Source: an uncultured Bacilli bacterium (lineage in GTDB: Bacteria; Bacillota_I; Bacilli_A; RF39; UBA660). From it: a DNA stretch of 64,000 nt. Positions 25,272-33,957 of the stretch are shown one piece after another (position 1 is the stretch's first letter; each line of letters opens with the position of its first letter). The position numbers and the translations under genes were made by a program. Location: contig CALWAL010000003.1 of the NCBI GenBank assembly GCA_944373145.1, forward strand, positions 62,001-126,000, in the 5' to 3' direction. Below the pieces are notes generated by a model. That model made no database searches and was not told where the DNA came from. It saw only the letters and a program-made list of their open reading frames with translations.

Positions 25272-25916
25272 ATGCGAAAAAAATACATATATGTAATTTT
25301 ATCAAAGACGTTAACTAGGCCTGCAAAAATAATTTGTAAATATACTGGAGGTAAATATAGTCATGCTTCAATATCTTTAGATAAGGATTTAAATGAAATG
25401 TATTCTTTTGCTCGCTTTAAATATCACACTCCATTAGTTTCTGGTTTTACTAAAGAAACAATTAATAGTTTGAGCCTAGGGCGAGCAGATGATGTTAAAA
25501 TTAAAGTTTTTCGTATTCCGGTGACCGAGAGGCAATATAATAAATTAGAAAAACAAATTAATTATTTTAAAAGAAACTCTAAAAAATATATGTATAATTT
25601 ATTTGGTTTGATTTTTTATCCAATGGGAATTGAATTTAATATAAAAAACACTTATATATGTACTGAATTCGTTTCTAAATGTTTGGCATCTCTAGGCATT
25701 CAAGAAAAAAAATTAATGCGTAATCGTATTACTCCTGATCAGCTTTTAGAAATTTTAATAAAATATGAATATTATAGTGGAACTTTAGCAAATTACTGCA
25801 AAACATTAAATCATGAAGCAGAAAGCTTAGACTTTTTTGAAAAAGAAAATTTTTTAGTTGTTATAGGAAAAACGATCACCCAAATAACAAAGTTGATTTA
25901 TCGCAAAATTGTATAA
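25272..25916 (+). CDS. Permuted papain-like (YiiX-type NlpC/P60) hydrolase
   Basis: 214-residue protein of the circularly permuted NlpC/P60-like group (YiiX/Orthopoxvirus G1-like). The catalytic His is in GGKYSHASISL near residue 30 and the catalytic Cys in YICTEFVSKCL near residue 135. The conserved MYSFARF pattern follows the His strand. No signal peptide is seen, so it probably acts inside the cell, perhaps on amide or thioester bonds of lipids or proteins. Start ATG 25272 has GGTGGTGG in front; the open frame continues upstream through the RBS. Located after the thioredoxin lipoprotein. Confidence 0.78.
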   Translation: MRKKYIYVILSKTLTRPAKIICKYTGGKYSHASISLDKDLNEMYSFARFKYHTPLVSGFTKETINSLSLGRADDVKIKVFRIPVTERQYNKLEKQINYFKRNSKKYMYNLFGLIFYPMGIEFNIKNTYICTEFVSKCLASLGIQEKKLMRNRITPDQLLEILIKYEYYSGTLANYCKTLNHEAESLDFFEKENFLVVIGKTITQITKLIYRKIV

Positions 25917-25917
25917 T

Positions 25918-25945
25918 TTGAAAAATTTAAAAAAAATAGTATAAT
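25918..25945 (+). promoter_or_regulatory. Promoter of tRNA-Gln
   Basis: TTGAAA (25918-25923), 16 bases, TATAAT (25940-25945), ten bases before the tRNA. Confidence 0.65.
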
Positions 25946-25955
25946 ATAAGTGTAT

Positions 25956-26030
25956 TGCCCCATAGCCAAGTGGTAAGGCAGTGGCCTCTGACTCCACGAT
26001 GCGTTAGTTCGAATCTAACTGGGGCAGCCA
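25956..26030 (+). tRNA. tRNA-Gln(CUG)
   Basis: 75 bases with CCA. Acceptor TGCCCCA/TGGGGCA, so the first pair is U1-A72, the known identity element for bacterial GatCAB. Anticodon stem GTGGC/TCCAC (C31-T39 unpaired) with loop CTCTGAC (anticodon CTG). T-loop TTCGAAT is normal (U55). Discriminator G. Confidence 0.92.
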
Positions 26031-26040
26031 AAATAATAAT

Positions 26041-26070
26041 AACACCATGATATTGGTGTTTTCTTTCTTA
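26041..26070 (+). terminator. Terminator of tRNA-Gln
   Basis: AACACCA / TGGTGTT stem followed by TTCTTTCTT. Confidence 0.7.
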
Positions 26071-26087
26071 TAAAAGGTGATGTCAAT

Positions 26088-27137
26088 ATGAATTTGTTTG
26101 ATTATGTAAAACAGTATGGTTCTTATACTTTTGATGAAGAACCGTTTAACGATGTTGATAATGTTATTTTTGCGCAGCTTTCTTACTTACCGTTATCAGG
26201 GATTGTATCAGGTTTTGGGCACAGACCTGTGACATTGGAAAAGGTTGCTAAAATTTTTGATAAAAAAATCAAAAATAAGCAAAAATTTTTAACCGCGCGT
26301 TTTTGCAAAAAAATTTATAAATTATTAATGGTGATGTATACAACTAATCGTTATAAAAATATCCTTTTATACAATTATATTCAAGAAATTGATTATGATC
26401 GCCAATTTGGGGCTGTTACTTTACGCCTTCCAAATAATACTGTATATGTGTCATATGAGGGTACAGATTCATCAATTAGTGGATGGTATGAAGATGCTAG
26501 AATGACTTATGCTTTTCCAATTCCTGCTCAAATGTTAGCACTTAAATACTTAAAAAGGACAGTACGTTTGTTAGATCAAAAGGTTATTTTAGGAGGACAT
26601 TCTAAAGGAGGAAATTTAGCAATATATGCCGCTTTAGAGGCACCATTTTATATTAAAAATAAAATCGTTAAAGTTTATAATAATGATGGCCCAGGATTTT
26701 TTAAAGAACAAATTGATACCAAAAAATATCAAAAGTTAATTCCTAAAATTTCAAAGATTGTACCTTGTGAGAGCGTAGTAGGTATGTTTTTGTATCAAGG
26801 AGAAGATACTATTATTATCAAAAGTAAGAGAAAAAGAATATTGCAGCATGACTCTTTTAATTGGTTGATTGATGGAAATCATTTTGTTTCAGATAATTTA
26901 AGTGATTTTAGCCGTAAAGTTTCGATTAAGACAAATGATTGGTTAAACCATTTAGGAAAAGATAAACGTCGTGAATGCATTGAAAATTTATTTGAGGCTT
27001 TTAATTCCTCTAACATTATTAACACATATCATTTATTGTCTTTTACCAAAGCTAAAAGTTTTTTTAAACAGTTATATCATATTGATGTTGAAAGTAAAAA
27101 TAATTTAATTGCAGTTTTCAAAGAAATGATTTGGTAA
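26088..27137 (+). CDS. DUF2974 (Mbeg1-like) alpha/beta hydrolase
   Basis: 349-residue lipase-like protein of the DUF2974 family. N-terminus NLFDYVKQYGSYTFDEEPFN and FAQLSYLPL are typical of the family. YVSYEGTDSSISGW carries the oxyanion-type loop, and the nucleophile elbow is LGGHSKGGNLAIYAA (Ser in GHSKGG, ~residue 173). A His later in GNHFVSDN may complete the triad. No signal peptide. The family is common in Firmicutes; its natural substrate is not known. RBS AAAGGTGATG. Lies between tRNA-Gln and tRNA-Met. Confidence 0.88.
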   Translation: MNLFDYVKQYGSYTFDEEPFNDVDNVIFAQLSYLPLSGIVSGFGHRPVTLEKVAKIFDKKIKNKQKFLTARFCKKIYKLLMVMYTTNRYKNILLYNYIQEIDYDRQFGAVTLRLPNNTVYVSYEGTDSSISGWYEDARMTYAFPIPAQMLALKYLKRTVRLLDQKVILGGHSKGGNLAIYAALEAPFYIKNKIVKVYNNDGPGFFKEQIDTKKYQKLIPKISKIVPCESVVGMFLYQGEDTIIIKSKRKRILQHDSFNWLIDGNHFVSDNLSDFSRKVSIKTNDWLNHLGKDKRRECIENLFEAFNSSNIINTYHLLSFTKAKSFFKQLYHIDVESKNNLIAVFKEMIW

Positions 27138-27166
27138 GCAAAATATAAAAAATATTTATTTGGTAT

Positions 27167-27195
27167 TGTCAAATATCAATAAATATGATATTATT
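27167..27195 (+). promoter_or_regulatory. Promoter of tRNA-Met
   Basis: TTGTCA (27167-27172), 17 bases, TATTAT (27190-27195). Confidence 0.6.
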
Positions 27196-27213
27196 ATATT
27201 GCTTACTGTTATG

Positions 27214-27289
27214 GCGATGTAGCTCAGTTGGCTAGAGCACATGGTTCATACCCATGGTGTCGGGGGTTCAAATCCCTCCGTCGCTACCA
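27214..27289 (+). tRNA. tRNA-Met(CAU), elongator type
   Basis: 76 bases with CCA. Acceptor GGCGATG/CGTCGCT, anticodon stem CATGG/CCATG with loop TTCATAC (anticodon CAT), T-stem GGGGG/CCCTC with the normal loop TTCAAAT. The G1-U72 pair and D-arm match Bacillus elongator tRNA-Met; it lacks the GGG/CCC anticodon-stem pairs of the initiator. Confidence 0.9.
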
Positions 27290-27299
27290 TAATGTTATT

Positions 27300-27325
27300 A
27301 AAGTCTTGATTCAAGACTTTTTTTG
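27300..27325 (+). terminator. Terminator of tRNA-Met
   Basis: AAAGTCTT / AAGACTTT stem followed by T-run. Confidence 0.8.
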
Positions 27326-27382
27326 TTAAAAAATATAAATCTGTTATATATGTTAGCACAAACACTACTATGGGGGGACTAT

Positions 27383-28209
27383 ATGGAAACAAAATATTTT
27401 TTAATATTATTCTGTTTAATTATTTTAGTTGTATTACACATTTTTTTACTAAATCTGAATTTAAATTAAGTTTGGAATTTTTAAAAAGAATAATTGTGTT
27501 GTTTACCATATTTAACTTTTTATTCATTATTTTAGAACTACAAGCAGAAATTGTATATAAATTTAATTTTATAAAAGCAATAATTATAATGCTATCACTA
27601 TCTTTTTTACTTTTTTCATATGGGCTTATTGTTAATGACGATAAAACTTATAAAAACAATATTAATTTTTATATTATTTTCTATTTAATATTATTAGTTA
27701 GTATAACTTTTTTTATTAAACGTGCTAGTTTGGGCATAAGTTTAGATAATTTAAAATATATTAAATTATTTTCTTCAATGACTCCATTTAAGACTATTTC
27801 TTCTTTAATGGCAAGTCATGTTAGCACTGAACTTAAAGTAGTTCAATTATTTGGAAATATTATGATGTTAGTACCATTAACTTTGCTGTTGATGATTAAA
27901 GATAAAAAATATGAAAATATTATTAATATTAGTAAGATTATTTTACCGTTGATTATTATAATTGAATTTACCCAAGTTATTACAGATACAGGTATTTTTG
28001 ATATTGATGATATTATTTTAAATTATAGCGGAGTTTTACTTTTTACTTTTTTAATTACAAGGTTTTTATTAATTAATAAAATAAAAATTTTATTTTACCA
28101 ACAAAATAATTTTTCTGATTGTTTTAAGTATATTTTATTCACTCTTAGTTTATTGATACCAGTTTATTTTATATTTGATACATTTGTAAAGTCAATTATC
28201 CATTTGTGA
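27383..28209 (+). pseudogene. VanZ-like membrane protein gene with one-base frameshift in a T7 tract
   Basis: Multi-span protein of the VanZ-like family (QLFGNIMMLVPLTLLL, then EFTQVITDTGIFDIDDII, the family signature). The properly spaced RBS GGGGGGACT leads to ATG 27383, whose frame reads METKYFLILFCLIILVV and stops at 27467. The rest is in another frame, open from 27370 to 28209. Adding one T to the T7 run at 27441-27447 joins both into one smooth protein (HIFFTKSEFKLSLEF). So either the gene is broken, the tract is phase-variable or slips during transcription, or the assembly lost a T. The alternative start ATG 27370 in the long frame has no RBS. Confidence 0.7.
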
Positions 28210-28264
28210 AAAAACAAAATAATTTTTATTAGATTAACAAAAATATAAAAGATTAAAAAAGATG

Positions 28265-28273
28265 TGATATAAT
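28265..28273 (+). promoter_or_regulatory. Extended -10 promoter of XRE gene
   Basis: TGATATAAT, 20 bases before the ATG at 28293. Confidence 0.5.
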
Positions 28274-28292
28274 TGTAATGGATGTGGTATAA

Positions 28293-29009
28293 ATGGATCA
28301 AGAAAAATTTGGAAATTTTATTAAGGAAATTCGCAAAAACAATCATTTGACCCAAAAGGATTTGGCAGACAAATATGGAGTTACTTATCAAGCCGTTAGC
28401 AAGTGGGAAAACGGTAAGAATATGCCGGATATTGCGCTTATTAAGCAGATTAGTCAAGATTTTAATGTAGATTTAGCTGACATGTTTGAAGGTGAATACC
28501 GCATTAATAAAAAAAATAAAAATATTAATTGGTGGTTATTGAGTATTGTGATGTTAGTATGTATTGCTATTATGTTAGTTATTATTTTGATTAAAGATAA
28601 TACTGGTGATGATTTTGAATTTAAAAGATTAACAACAGGATGTGATGATTTTAATATTGCGGGAAGTATAGCTTATAACCAAAATAAATCGTCTATTTAT
28701 ATTTCGCACGTTGATTATTGTGGCGGTAATGATTTTACTAAATATAAAAAAATTGAATGTACATTGTATGAATCGCACGAAAATACTGAAGTAAAAATCA
28801 GTTCCTGCAATTTTGAAAACGATTCTTTAATTGATTTAGAAAATTATTTAAAAGGTGTACAAATTAATGTAGATAATTATGCAAGTGTTTGCAAAGATAA
28901 TTATGAAGATAGTAATCTTTATTTGTTAATAAATGCCACAGATGAAAATAATAAAATAACATCTTATAAGATACCTTTAATTTTTGAAGAAAATTGCAAA
29001 GAAGCTTAA
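28293..29009 (+). CDS. Membrane-anchored XRE-family regulator
   Basis: 238 residues. N-terminal Cro/CI helix-turn-helix (~7-62: LTQKDLADKYGVTYQAVSKWENG with MPDIALIKQIS; shortened), then one membrane span at ~76-98 (WWLLSIVMLVCIAIMLVIIL), then a ~140-residue domain expected outside the membrane with five Cys (CDDF, DYCGG, IECTL, SSCNF, ASVCKD). This layout suggests a one-component sensor that links an external or membrane signal to DNA binding. The extracellular part matches no family I know. RBS GGATGTGG. Monocistronic, ended by a terminator at 29008. Confidence 0.82.
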   Translation: MDQEKFGNFIKEIRKNNHLTQKDLADKYGVTYQAVSKWENGKNMPDIALIKQISQDFNVDLADMFEGEYRINKKNKNINWWLLSIVMLVCIAIMLVIILIKDNTGDDFEFKRLTTGCDDFNIAGSIAYNQNKSSIYISHVDYCGGNDFTKYKKIECTLYESHENTEVKISSCNFENDSLIDLENYLKGVQINVDNYASVCKDNYEDSNLYLLINATDENNKITSYKIPLIFEENCKEA

Positions 29010-29032
29010 CTCAACTCGTAGTTGAGTTTTTT
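29008..29032 (+). terminator. Terminator of XRE gene
   Basis: AACTCAAC / GTTGAGTT stem followed by TTTTTT. Confidence 0.8.
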
Positions 29033-29093
29033 CAACCTATTTTTTATTGAATTATTGGCACAATATGATACAATTAATTTGTTAGGAGGAATT

Positions 29094-29726
29094 ATGAAAG
29101 GAAAAGGATTATTTGCAATTATTTCAGTTTTACTTATTGTAGGTGCTTTAGGACTTACTTATTATTTTCTAAATAGAGGAGAAACTAAAACTGAAGAAAA
29201 TAAACAAACAGATGGAGAAAAGTTTGCAGAAGAATATAAAGAATCTTCTACAATTGGCGAAGATAATGTTTTTACATATGTTAGTGCTGATGAAGTAATT
29301 AAGATAATGGAAAATGGTACAGGGGTCGTTTATTTAGGGTATCCAGAATGTCCATGGTGCGGAGCTTATGTAGTTTATTTAAATGAAGTAGCTAAGGATG
29401 TAGGTATTGATGAAATATACTACTATAATGTTAAAGAAGCACGCGCTAATAATACAGAAGAATATCAAAGAATGGTTGAAATTTTGGGGGATAATTTGGA
29501 ATATGATGAAAAAGGAAATCATCGTATTTATGTTCCTAATGTCTCTTTTCATGTTGAGGGAAAAATCGTTGGAAATGATTTTGAATCCGCATATGATACT
29601 AAAGGATTTGATGATCCAGTTGATTATTGGAACGAGGACGCCATTTTTAATTTAAAAGCTCGTTTGAACCTTTATATGACAGAAGTTTATACTGCTTTAA
29701 ATTCATGTTCTGAATGCAATGAGTAG
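29094..29726 (+). CDS. Membrane-anchored thioredoxin-like protein with CPWC motif
   Basis: 210 residues: N-terminal anchor (~5-27), a charged linker, then a thioredoxin-like domain from ~60. YLGYPECPWCGAYVVYL contains the CxxC, and YVPNVSFHVEGKIVG the cis-Pro. It resembles the PedC/BrcD group of thioredoxin-like bacteriocin accessory proteins. A final CSECNE adds another CxxC at the C-terminus. The active site would be outside the membrane. Start at ATG 29094 with AGGAGGAATT; the frame upstream runs through the terminator of the XRE gene and its own promoter (TTGAAT, 16 bases, TACAAT, ending near 29073). Confidence 0.82.
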   Translation: MKGKGLFAIISVLLIVGALGLTYYFLNRGETKTEENKQTDGEKFAEEYKESSTIGEDNVFTYVSADEVIKIMENGTGVVYLGYPECPWCGAYVVYLNEVAKDVGIDEIYYYNVKEARANNTEEYQRMVEILGDNLEYDEKGNHRIYVPNVSFHVEGKIVGNDFESAYDTKGFDDPVDYWNEDAIFNLKARLNLYMTEVYTALNSCSECNE

Positions 29727-29745
29727 ATTAATAATCTACTTTTTT
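29722..29745 (+). terminator. Terminator of thioredoxin-like gene
   Basis: AGTAGATTA / TAATCTACT stem plus T6; the following TGTTATAAT (29745-29753) is an extended -10 for csaA. Confidence 0.8.
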
Positions 29746-29771
29746 GTTATAATAAAACAAGGAGGATTATT

Positions 29772-30101
29772 ATGGCAGAGTTTAATGATTTTTTGAAATT
29801 GGATATTCGTGTTGGAACAATAATAAAAGCTGAAATTTTTCAAAATGTAAAAAAACCAGCTTATAAATTAGAAGTTGATTTTGGCCCTGAAATAGGAGTA
29901 AAAAAATCTTCGGCTCAAATAACAGATTGTTATCTACCTGAGGAATTAATAGGTAAACAAGTTTTGGGAGTAGTTAATTTCCCACCGCGTCAGATATCTA
30001 ACTTTATGTCTCAAGTATTAATTCTTGGAACATACAGTAAAAACGGTGTAGTTTTAATTAGACCTGATTTTGAAGTTAATAATGGAGATAAATTAGGGTA
30101 A
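29772..30101 (+). CDS. csaA: CsaA-type tRNA-binding/chaperone protein
   Basis: 109-residue protein made only of a tRNA-binding OB-fold (EMAP-like) domain. Family motifs: FLKLDIRVGTIIKAE at the start, KKSSAQIT, and GVVNFPPRQISNFMSQVLILG. In Bacillus CsaA is a dimeric export-related chaperone that also binds tRNA. RBS AGGAGG. The stop overlaps the start of the acetyltransferase gene (TAATG), and the M32 peptidase gene follows at once, so csaA heads a three-gene operon. Confidence 0.9.
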   Translation: MAEFNDFLKLDIRVGTIIKAEIFQNVKKPAYKLEVDFGPEIGVKKSSAQITDCYLPEELIGKQVLGVVNFPPRQISNFMSQVLILGTYSKNGVVLIRPDFEVNNGDKLG

Positions 30102-30571
30102 TGATTAAAATATATGATATAAAAGAAAGAAAAGAGTTTTTAGAAGAAATCGCTATCTTAACACAAAGACAGTGGGGCAATAAACAACTTAGTGAAGACG
30201 AGTATAATTTAAAAATAAAGAAAAAAATTGATGAGATGATTGATAATTTAAATAATCCATTTTACTGTAAATTGATTTTGTTAGATGATGACAAACTTCT
30301 TGGCTTTGTTTCTATTTTTCCAACAGATGGAAAAGAACGATTGGATTTAACACCCTGGTATGCGACGATGTATGTTAAGGAGGAGTATCGTGGATTAGGA
30401 TATTCAAAAATATTGAATGAAGCTATTTTAAAAGAGGCTAAAAAAAGGTCTTTTAAAAAAATATATTTAAAGACTGATTTGATTAATTATTATGAAAAAT
30501 TTGGTTTTACATATTTAGAAGATTTAAGTAACGGTGAAAAATTGTATTTTATAAATTTAACGGAGGATTAA
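30101..30571 (+). CDS. GNAT-family N-acetyltransferase
   Basis: 156-residue acyl-CoA-dependent acetyltransferase. Acetyl-CoA binding motif A: ATMYVKEEYRGLGYSKILNE (R-x-x-G-x-G/A at ~90-100). The final region YYEKFGFTYLED is the usual motif B (YxxxGF). The acceptor is not evident. Translationally coupled to csaA (TAATG) and one base from the next gene, middle of a three-gene operon. Confidence 0.85.
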   Translation: MIKIYDIKERKEFLEEIAILTQRQWGNKQLSEDEYNLKIKKKIDEMIDNLNNPFYCKLILLDDDKLLGFVSIFPTDGKERLDLTPWYATMYVKEEYRGLGYSKILNEAILKEAKKRSFKKIYLKTDLINYYEKFGFTYLEDLSNGEKLYFINLTED

Positions 30572-30572
30572 T

Positions 30573-32045
30573 ATGAATTATGAAAAATTAAAAAATTACC
30601 AAGAAACAATAGCTCAATTGGAGTGCTTAGATAATATTTTATGGTGGGAGTTAAGAACAGATTGTCCTAAAAGTGCTATTGATTACTTGAGTAACTTAAT
30701 TACAAAAACTGAATTGCAAATATTCGAATTAAAGTCATCCTCAGAATATCAAATTTATTTAGATAATTTTTTAAATAGTGAAGAAGTGAAAAATTATAAT
30801 TATGAAATTATTAGTTATTATCAACAATTTAGAAAAAAAATTATTTTAAATAGAAAGGTTCCAAAGGATTTTTACGAACAATACGCCGCTTTAAAGACAG
30901 TTTGTAACACATTTTGGACGAAAGCTAGAGAAGAGAATGATTACAATATTTATAAACCATATTTAGAGCAAATGATAGCGATGACTAAGACTTATTATAA
31001 CTATATGTATCCTGATATGGATTTATATGATGCAATGCTAGATACTTATGAAAATGGAATGACTAGTGATGTTATTGATAAATTATTTGATGATTTAAAA
31101 AGGGAATTAATTCCTTTAATAAAAAATTTAAAAGTTAAAGAAGCAAATAAAAATTATGAAAGGCAGTATACTAGAAGTGAATTAATAACATGTGCAGAAT
31201 ATTTATTAAATTATATTGGCTTTGATTTGAATCGTGGAACTTTAGGAATTTACCCACACGGCTTTACAGAAAAAATGAATAAAGATGATATTCGTATCGC
31301 TTTTAAACAGGGAACAAATCCAATTGATTTTGTTTCGACAATTATTCATGAAGGGGGACATGGTATTTTTGAACAACAAATTCGAAGTGATTTAGCAACC
31401 ATTCAAAATTCTTGCATTGAAAATTGTTATGCATTACACGAAAGTCAATCTCGTTTTTATGAGAATATTTTAGGGCGCAATATTAATTTTTGGTATCCAA
31501 TTTATGAAGATATAAAAAAATTATTAAGCTTGGATTTAACTCTTGAAGAATTTGTTGCTGAATTAAATAATGCTAAACCTAGTTTAATTAGGACAGAAGC
31601 GGATGAACTTACTTACTGTCTTCATATTATTGTGCGATATGAAATTGAACGTGAATTATTTTCGGAAACTATTACATGTGAAGATTTACCACGGGTATGG
31701 AATGAAAAGATGGTTAAATATTTGGGAGTTAAGGTGCCAAATGATAGTCTTGGGGTAATGCAAGACGTTCATTGGTCAGAAGGATCATTTGGATACTTTC
31801 CTTCGTACTTGTTAGGTTCAATTTATGATGGCATGTTTGCTGAAGCATTGGAGCGTGATTTAGGACCAATTGATGAATTACTTAGAACTAACCAAATTAA
31901 AGAAATAACAAAATACTTAGGTGATAAAATTCATCAATACGGTGGAGCATATTTATCGAAAGAAGTTATCGAACGAGTTTGTGGTAAAGATATAAGTGTG
32001 GCACCATTAATTGCTTACTTTAAGCGTAAATATATGAATAATTAA
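30573..32045 (+). CDS. Carboxypeptidase Taq (M32) metallopeptidase
   Basis: 490-residue, fully cytoplasmic zinc carboxypeptidase of family M32, which removes C-terminal residues from peptides. Zinc motif HEGGH at 259-263 with the third ligand expected in ALHESQSRFYENI (HESQSR is an M32 hallmark); later IRTEADELTY and GYFPSYLLGS are also typical. N-terminus has the family's LxxLDxxxWW-like ECLDNILWWELRT. Length normal. RBS CGGAGG. Third gene of the csaA operon; likely role in peptide catabolism. Confidence 0.92.
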   Translation: MNYEKLKNYQETIAQLECLDNILWWELRTDCPKSAIDYLSNLITKTELQIFELKSSSEYQIYLDNFLNSEEVKNYNYEIISYYQQFRKKIILNRKVPKDFYEQYAALKTVCNTFWTKAREENDYNIYKPYLEQMIAMTKTYYNYMYPDMDLYDAMLDTYENGMTSDVIDKLFDDLKRELIPLIKNLKVKEANKNYERQYTRSELITCAEYLLNYIGFDLNRGTLGIYPHGFTEKMNKDDIRIAFKQGTNPIDFVSTIIHEGGHGIFEQQIRSDLATIQNSCIENCYALHESQSRFYENILGRNINFWYPIYEDIKKLLSLDLTLEEFVAELNNAKPSLIRTEADELTYCLHIIVRYEIERELFSETITCEDLPRVWNEKMVKYLGVKVPNDSLGVMQDVHWSEGSFGYFPSYLLGSIYDGMFAEALERDLGPIDELLRTNQIKEITKYLGDKIHQYGGAYLSKEVIERVCGKDISVAPLIAYFKRKYMNN

Positions 32046-32059
32046 TATTATTTTTTCGA

Positions 32060-32088
32060 TTGACTCAATTTTATAATTGTTTTATAAT
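32060..32088 (+). promoter_or_regulatory. Promoter of lipid kinase gene
   Basis: TTGACT (32060-32065), 17 bases, TATAAT (32083-32088). Confidence 0.7.
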
Positions 32089-32127
32089 GACCAGTGTATT
32101 ATATTTAATATTATTGGAGGAATTGAT

Positions 32128-33072
32128 TTGGAAAGTAAAAAAAGAAAATGTTTAGTTATATATAATCCAATGAGTGGAAAGGGAATGGATGATACAACTA
32201 TTATGCAATATCAAAAGATATTAAAGGAACGTGGTTATTATGTTGATTTTATAGCGACTAGGACTAGTCATCATGCTACGGAAATCATGGTGAATGCCGA
32301 TGCTTATGATATTGTTTTTTCCGTTGGTGGCGATGGCACTTTAAATGAAGTTGTTAAGGGAAATTTTTTAAGAGATGAACGTTTGACTATTTGTCCTCTT
32401 CCTAGTGGAACTTGTAATGACGTAGCAAGTATGTTGGGTTATGGTAAAGATATTATTGATAACCTTGTTATAGCCTTAGAAGGCGAAATTAAAGATATTG
32501 ATATTGGGACGGTAAATGATGATCCGTTTGCTTACGTGGTTGGTATGGGAACTTTGATGAATATTCCATATGAGACTTCAAGCATTGAAAAAAGAAAAAT
32601 GGGATATTTGGCCTATTTAAAAGCTGGGTTAGGTACAGTTTTGAAAAAGATGCGTAGATATAAAGCTGAAATAACGGTTGACGGTATGTCTTTGGATGGA
32701 CAATATTCTTTAATTATGATTTCTAATGCTAACCATATTGCTGGAATTGATGATTTCCATAAGGATGTTTGTCTCGATGATGGAAAGTTGGAAGTATTAT
32801 TGTGTAATGCTAAAAATAAAATAGCTTTTATAAAAGATTTGTTATTATATTTAGTTGGTTCGCCATTTAGTGCAGTTAAAACTTTAAAAGCTGAGGATAT
32901 AACTATTAAGCTATTAGAACAACCTGAAAATGAATGGTGTGTTGATGGTGAAAGGTATATTAGCGATGGTAATATTTACCACATTAGGATAAGTGATAAA
33001 ATGAAATTTTTAACACCTAAAGCTAAAGTAAAAAAATTGTTTAAATGCAATAAGAAAATTTTATCAAATTAA
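32128..33072 (+). CDS. Diacylglycerol kinase family lipid kinase
   Basis: 314-residue DagK/YegS/sphingosine-kinase-like enzyme phosphorylating a lipid with ATP at the membrane face. CLVIYNPMSGKG (N-terminal), FSVGGDGTLNEVVKG (nucleotide-binding GGDGT), and LPSGTCNDVASMLG are the diagnostic motifs. The C-terminal beta-rich domain ends in NEWCVDGERY. In Bacilli DgkB recycles diacylglycerol made by lipoteichoic acid synthesis, a possible role here. Start: TTG 32128 with GGAGG seven bases before; the frame upstream covers the promoter. Terminator at 33071. Confidence 0.88.
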   Translation: MESKKRKCLVIYNPMSGKGMDDTTIMQYQKILKERGYYVDFIATRTSHHATEIMVNADAYDIVFSVGGDGTLNEVVKGNFLRDERLTICPLPSGTCNDVASMLGYGKDIIDNLVIALEGEIKDIDIGTVNDDPFAYVVGMGTLMNIPYETSSIEKRKMGYLAYLKAGLGTVLKKMRRYKAEITVDGMSLDGQYSLIMISNANHIAGIDDFHKDVCLDDGKLEVLLCNAKNKIAFIKDLLLYLVGSPFSAVKTLKAEDITIKLLEQPENEWCVDGERYISDGNIYHIRISDKMKFLTPKAKVKKLFKCNKKILSN

Positions 33073-33094
33073 GCAGTTAAACTGCTTTTTTTTT
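33071..33094 (+). terminator. Terminator of lipid kinase gene
   Basis: AAGCAGT / ACTGCTT stem and T-run; an extended -10 (TGTTATAAT, 33102-33110) follows for the SDR gene. Confidence 0.75.
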
Positions 33095-33132
33095 ACAAAA
33101 ATGTTATAATGTTACTATAAGTAGGTGAGAAG

Positions 33133-33939
33133 ATGAAAACAGTAGTGATTACGGGCAGTGCTAGAGGTTTAGGCTTAGAGTTAGCCAAAGTTTTTAGAAA
33201 GAATAATCTTAATGTTGTAATTAGTGATTTAAATGAAGAGAATTTAATTAAAGCTTATGACGAGTTGTTAAAAATAGAAAGTAAAGCCAAGGTTATTTGT
33301 GTCGTTTGTAATGTAACGAATGTTATTGATATTCAAAATTTGATTACTTTAACAGTTGATACGTTTGATAAGATTGATATTTGGATAAATAATGCTGGAG
33401 TTAATCAACCAAATCAAGCTATATGGGAATTAAGTGAAGGAGAAATTGATTTAATTTTAGATGTTGATTTAAAAGGAACAATCATGTGTTCTAATTTAGT
33501 GATGAAAGAAATGCTAAAAAAACATAGTGGCGCTATATATAATGTTGAAGGATATGGAAGTAACGATGCTAAAATGTTGGGCTTGTCTCTTTACGGAACG
33601 AGTAAAAGGGCCATAACTTATTTTACAGATGCTTTAGCCCTTGAGGCAAAAGAAAAGCAAACTGGTGTCATTATAGGTAAATTAAGCCCAGGAATTATGA
33701 TTACTGACTTTATTACTAATGCTTTAGGTGATAAAGAAAAAATTATATTGTCGGATAAAACTAAGAAAGTTTATAACATTTTAGGCGATTACCTCGATGT
33801 TATTGCTTCTTTTCTCGTTAATAAAATACTTAAAAATACGAAGAACGGTATCAGAATTGAGTGGCTTACTAATCGTAAAGCTGCTTGGCGTTTTATGACT
33901 GCTGCTTTTAACAAAAGAGATTTTTTTAAAGATAAATAA
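33133..33939 (+). CDS. Short-chain dehydrogenase/reductase
   Basis: 268-residue NAD(P)-dependent SDR. Cofactor loop TGSARGLGLELAKVF, NNAGVN, and the catalytic pair in LYGTSKRA (YxxxK at ~159-163) with the Ser position replaced by EGYGSNDA-type residues. It has acidic D-L-N after the second strand (VISDLNEEN), which favours NAD over NADP. The tail KAAWRFMTAAF is a little like membrane-associated SDRs. Substrate unknown. It is 18 bases from adhE and probably in the same transcript, so a role in reducing equivalents is possible. Confidence 0.87.
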   Translation: MKTVVITGSARGLGLELAKVFRKNNLNVVISDLNEENLIKAYDELLKIESKAKVICVVCNVTNVIDIQNLITLTVDTFDKIDIWINNAGVNQPNQAIWELSEGEIDLILDVDLKGTIMCSNLVMKEMLKKHSGAIYNVEGYGSNDAKMLGLSLYGTSKRAITYFTDALALEAKEKQTGVIIGKLSPGIMITDFITNALGDKEKIILSDKTKKVYNILGDYLDVIASFLVNKILKNTKNGIRIEWLTNRKAAWRFMTAAFNKRDFFKDK

Positions 33940-33957
33940 AAAAAGAAAGGAAAAGTT

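Noticed and set aside
27370-28209. ATG 27370 as the start of an intact VanZ-like gene
   Set aside because: No RBS precedes it and it lies within the RBS of ATG 27383; the homologous hydrophobic start is in the other frame.
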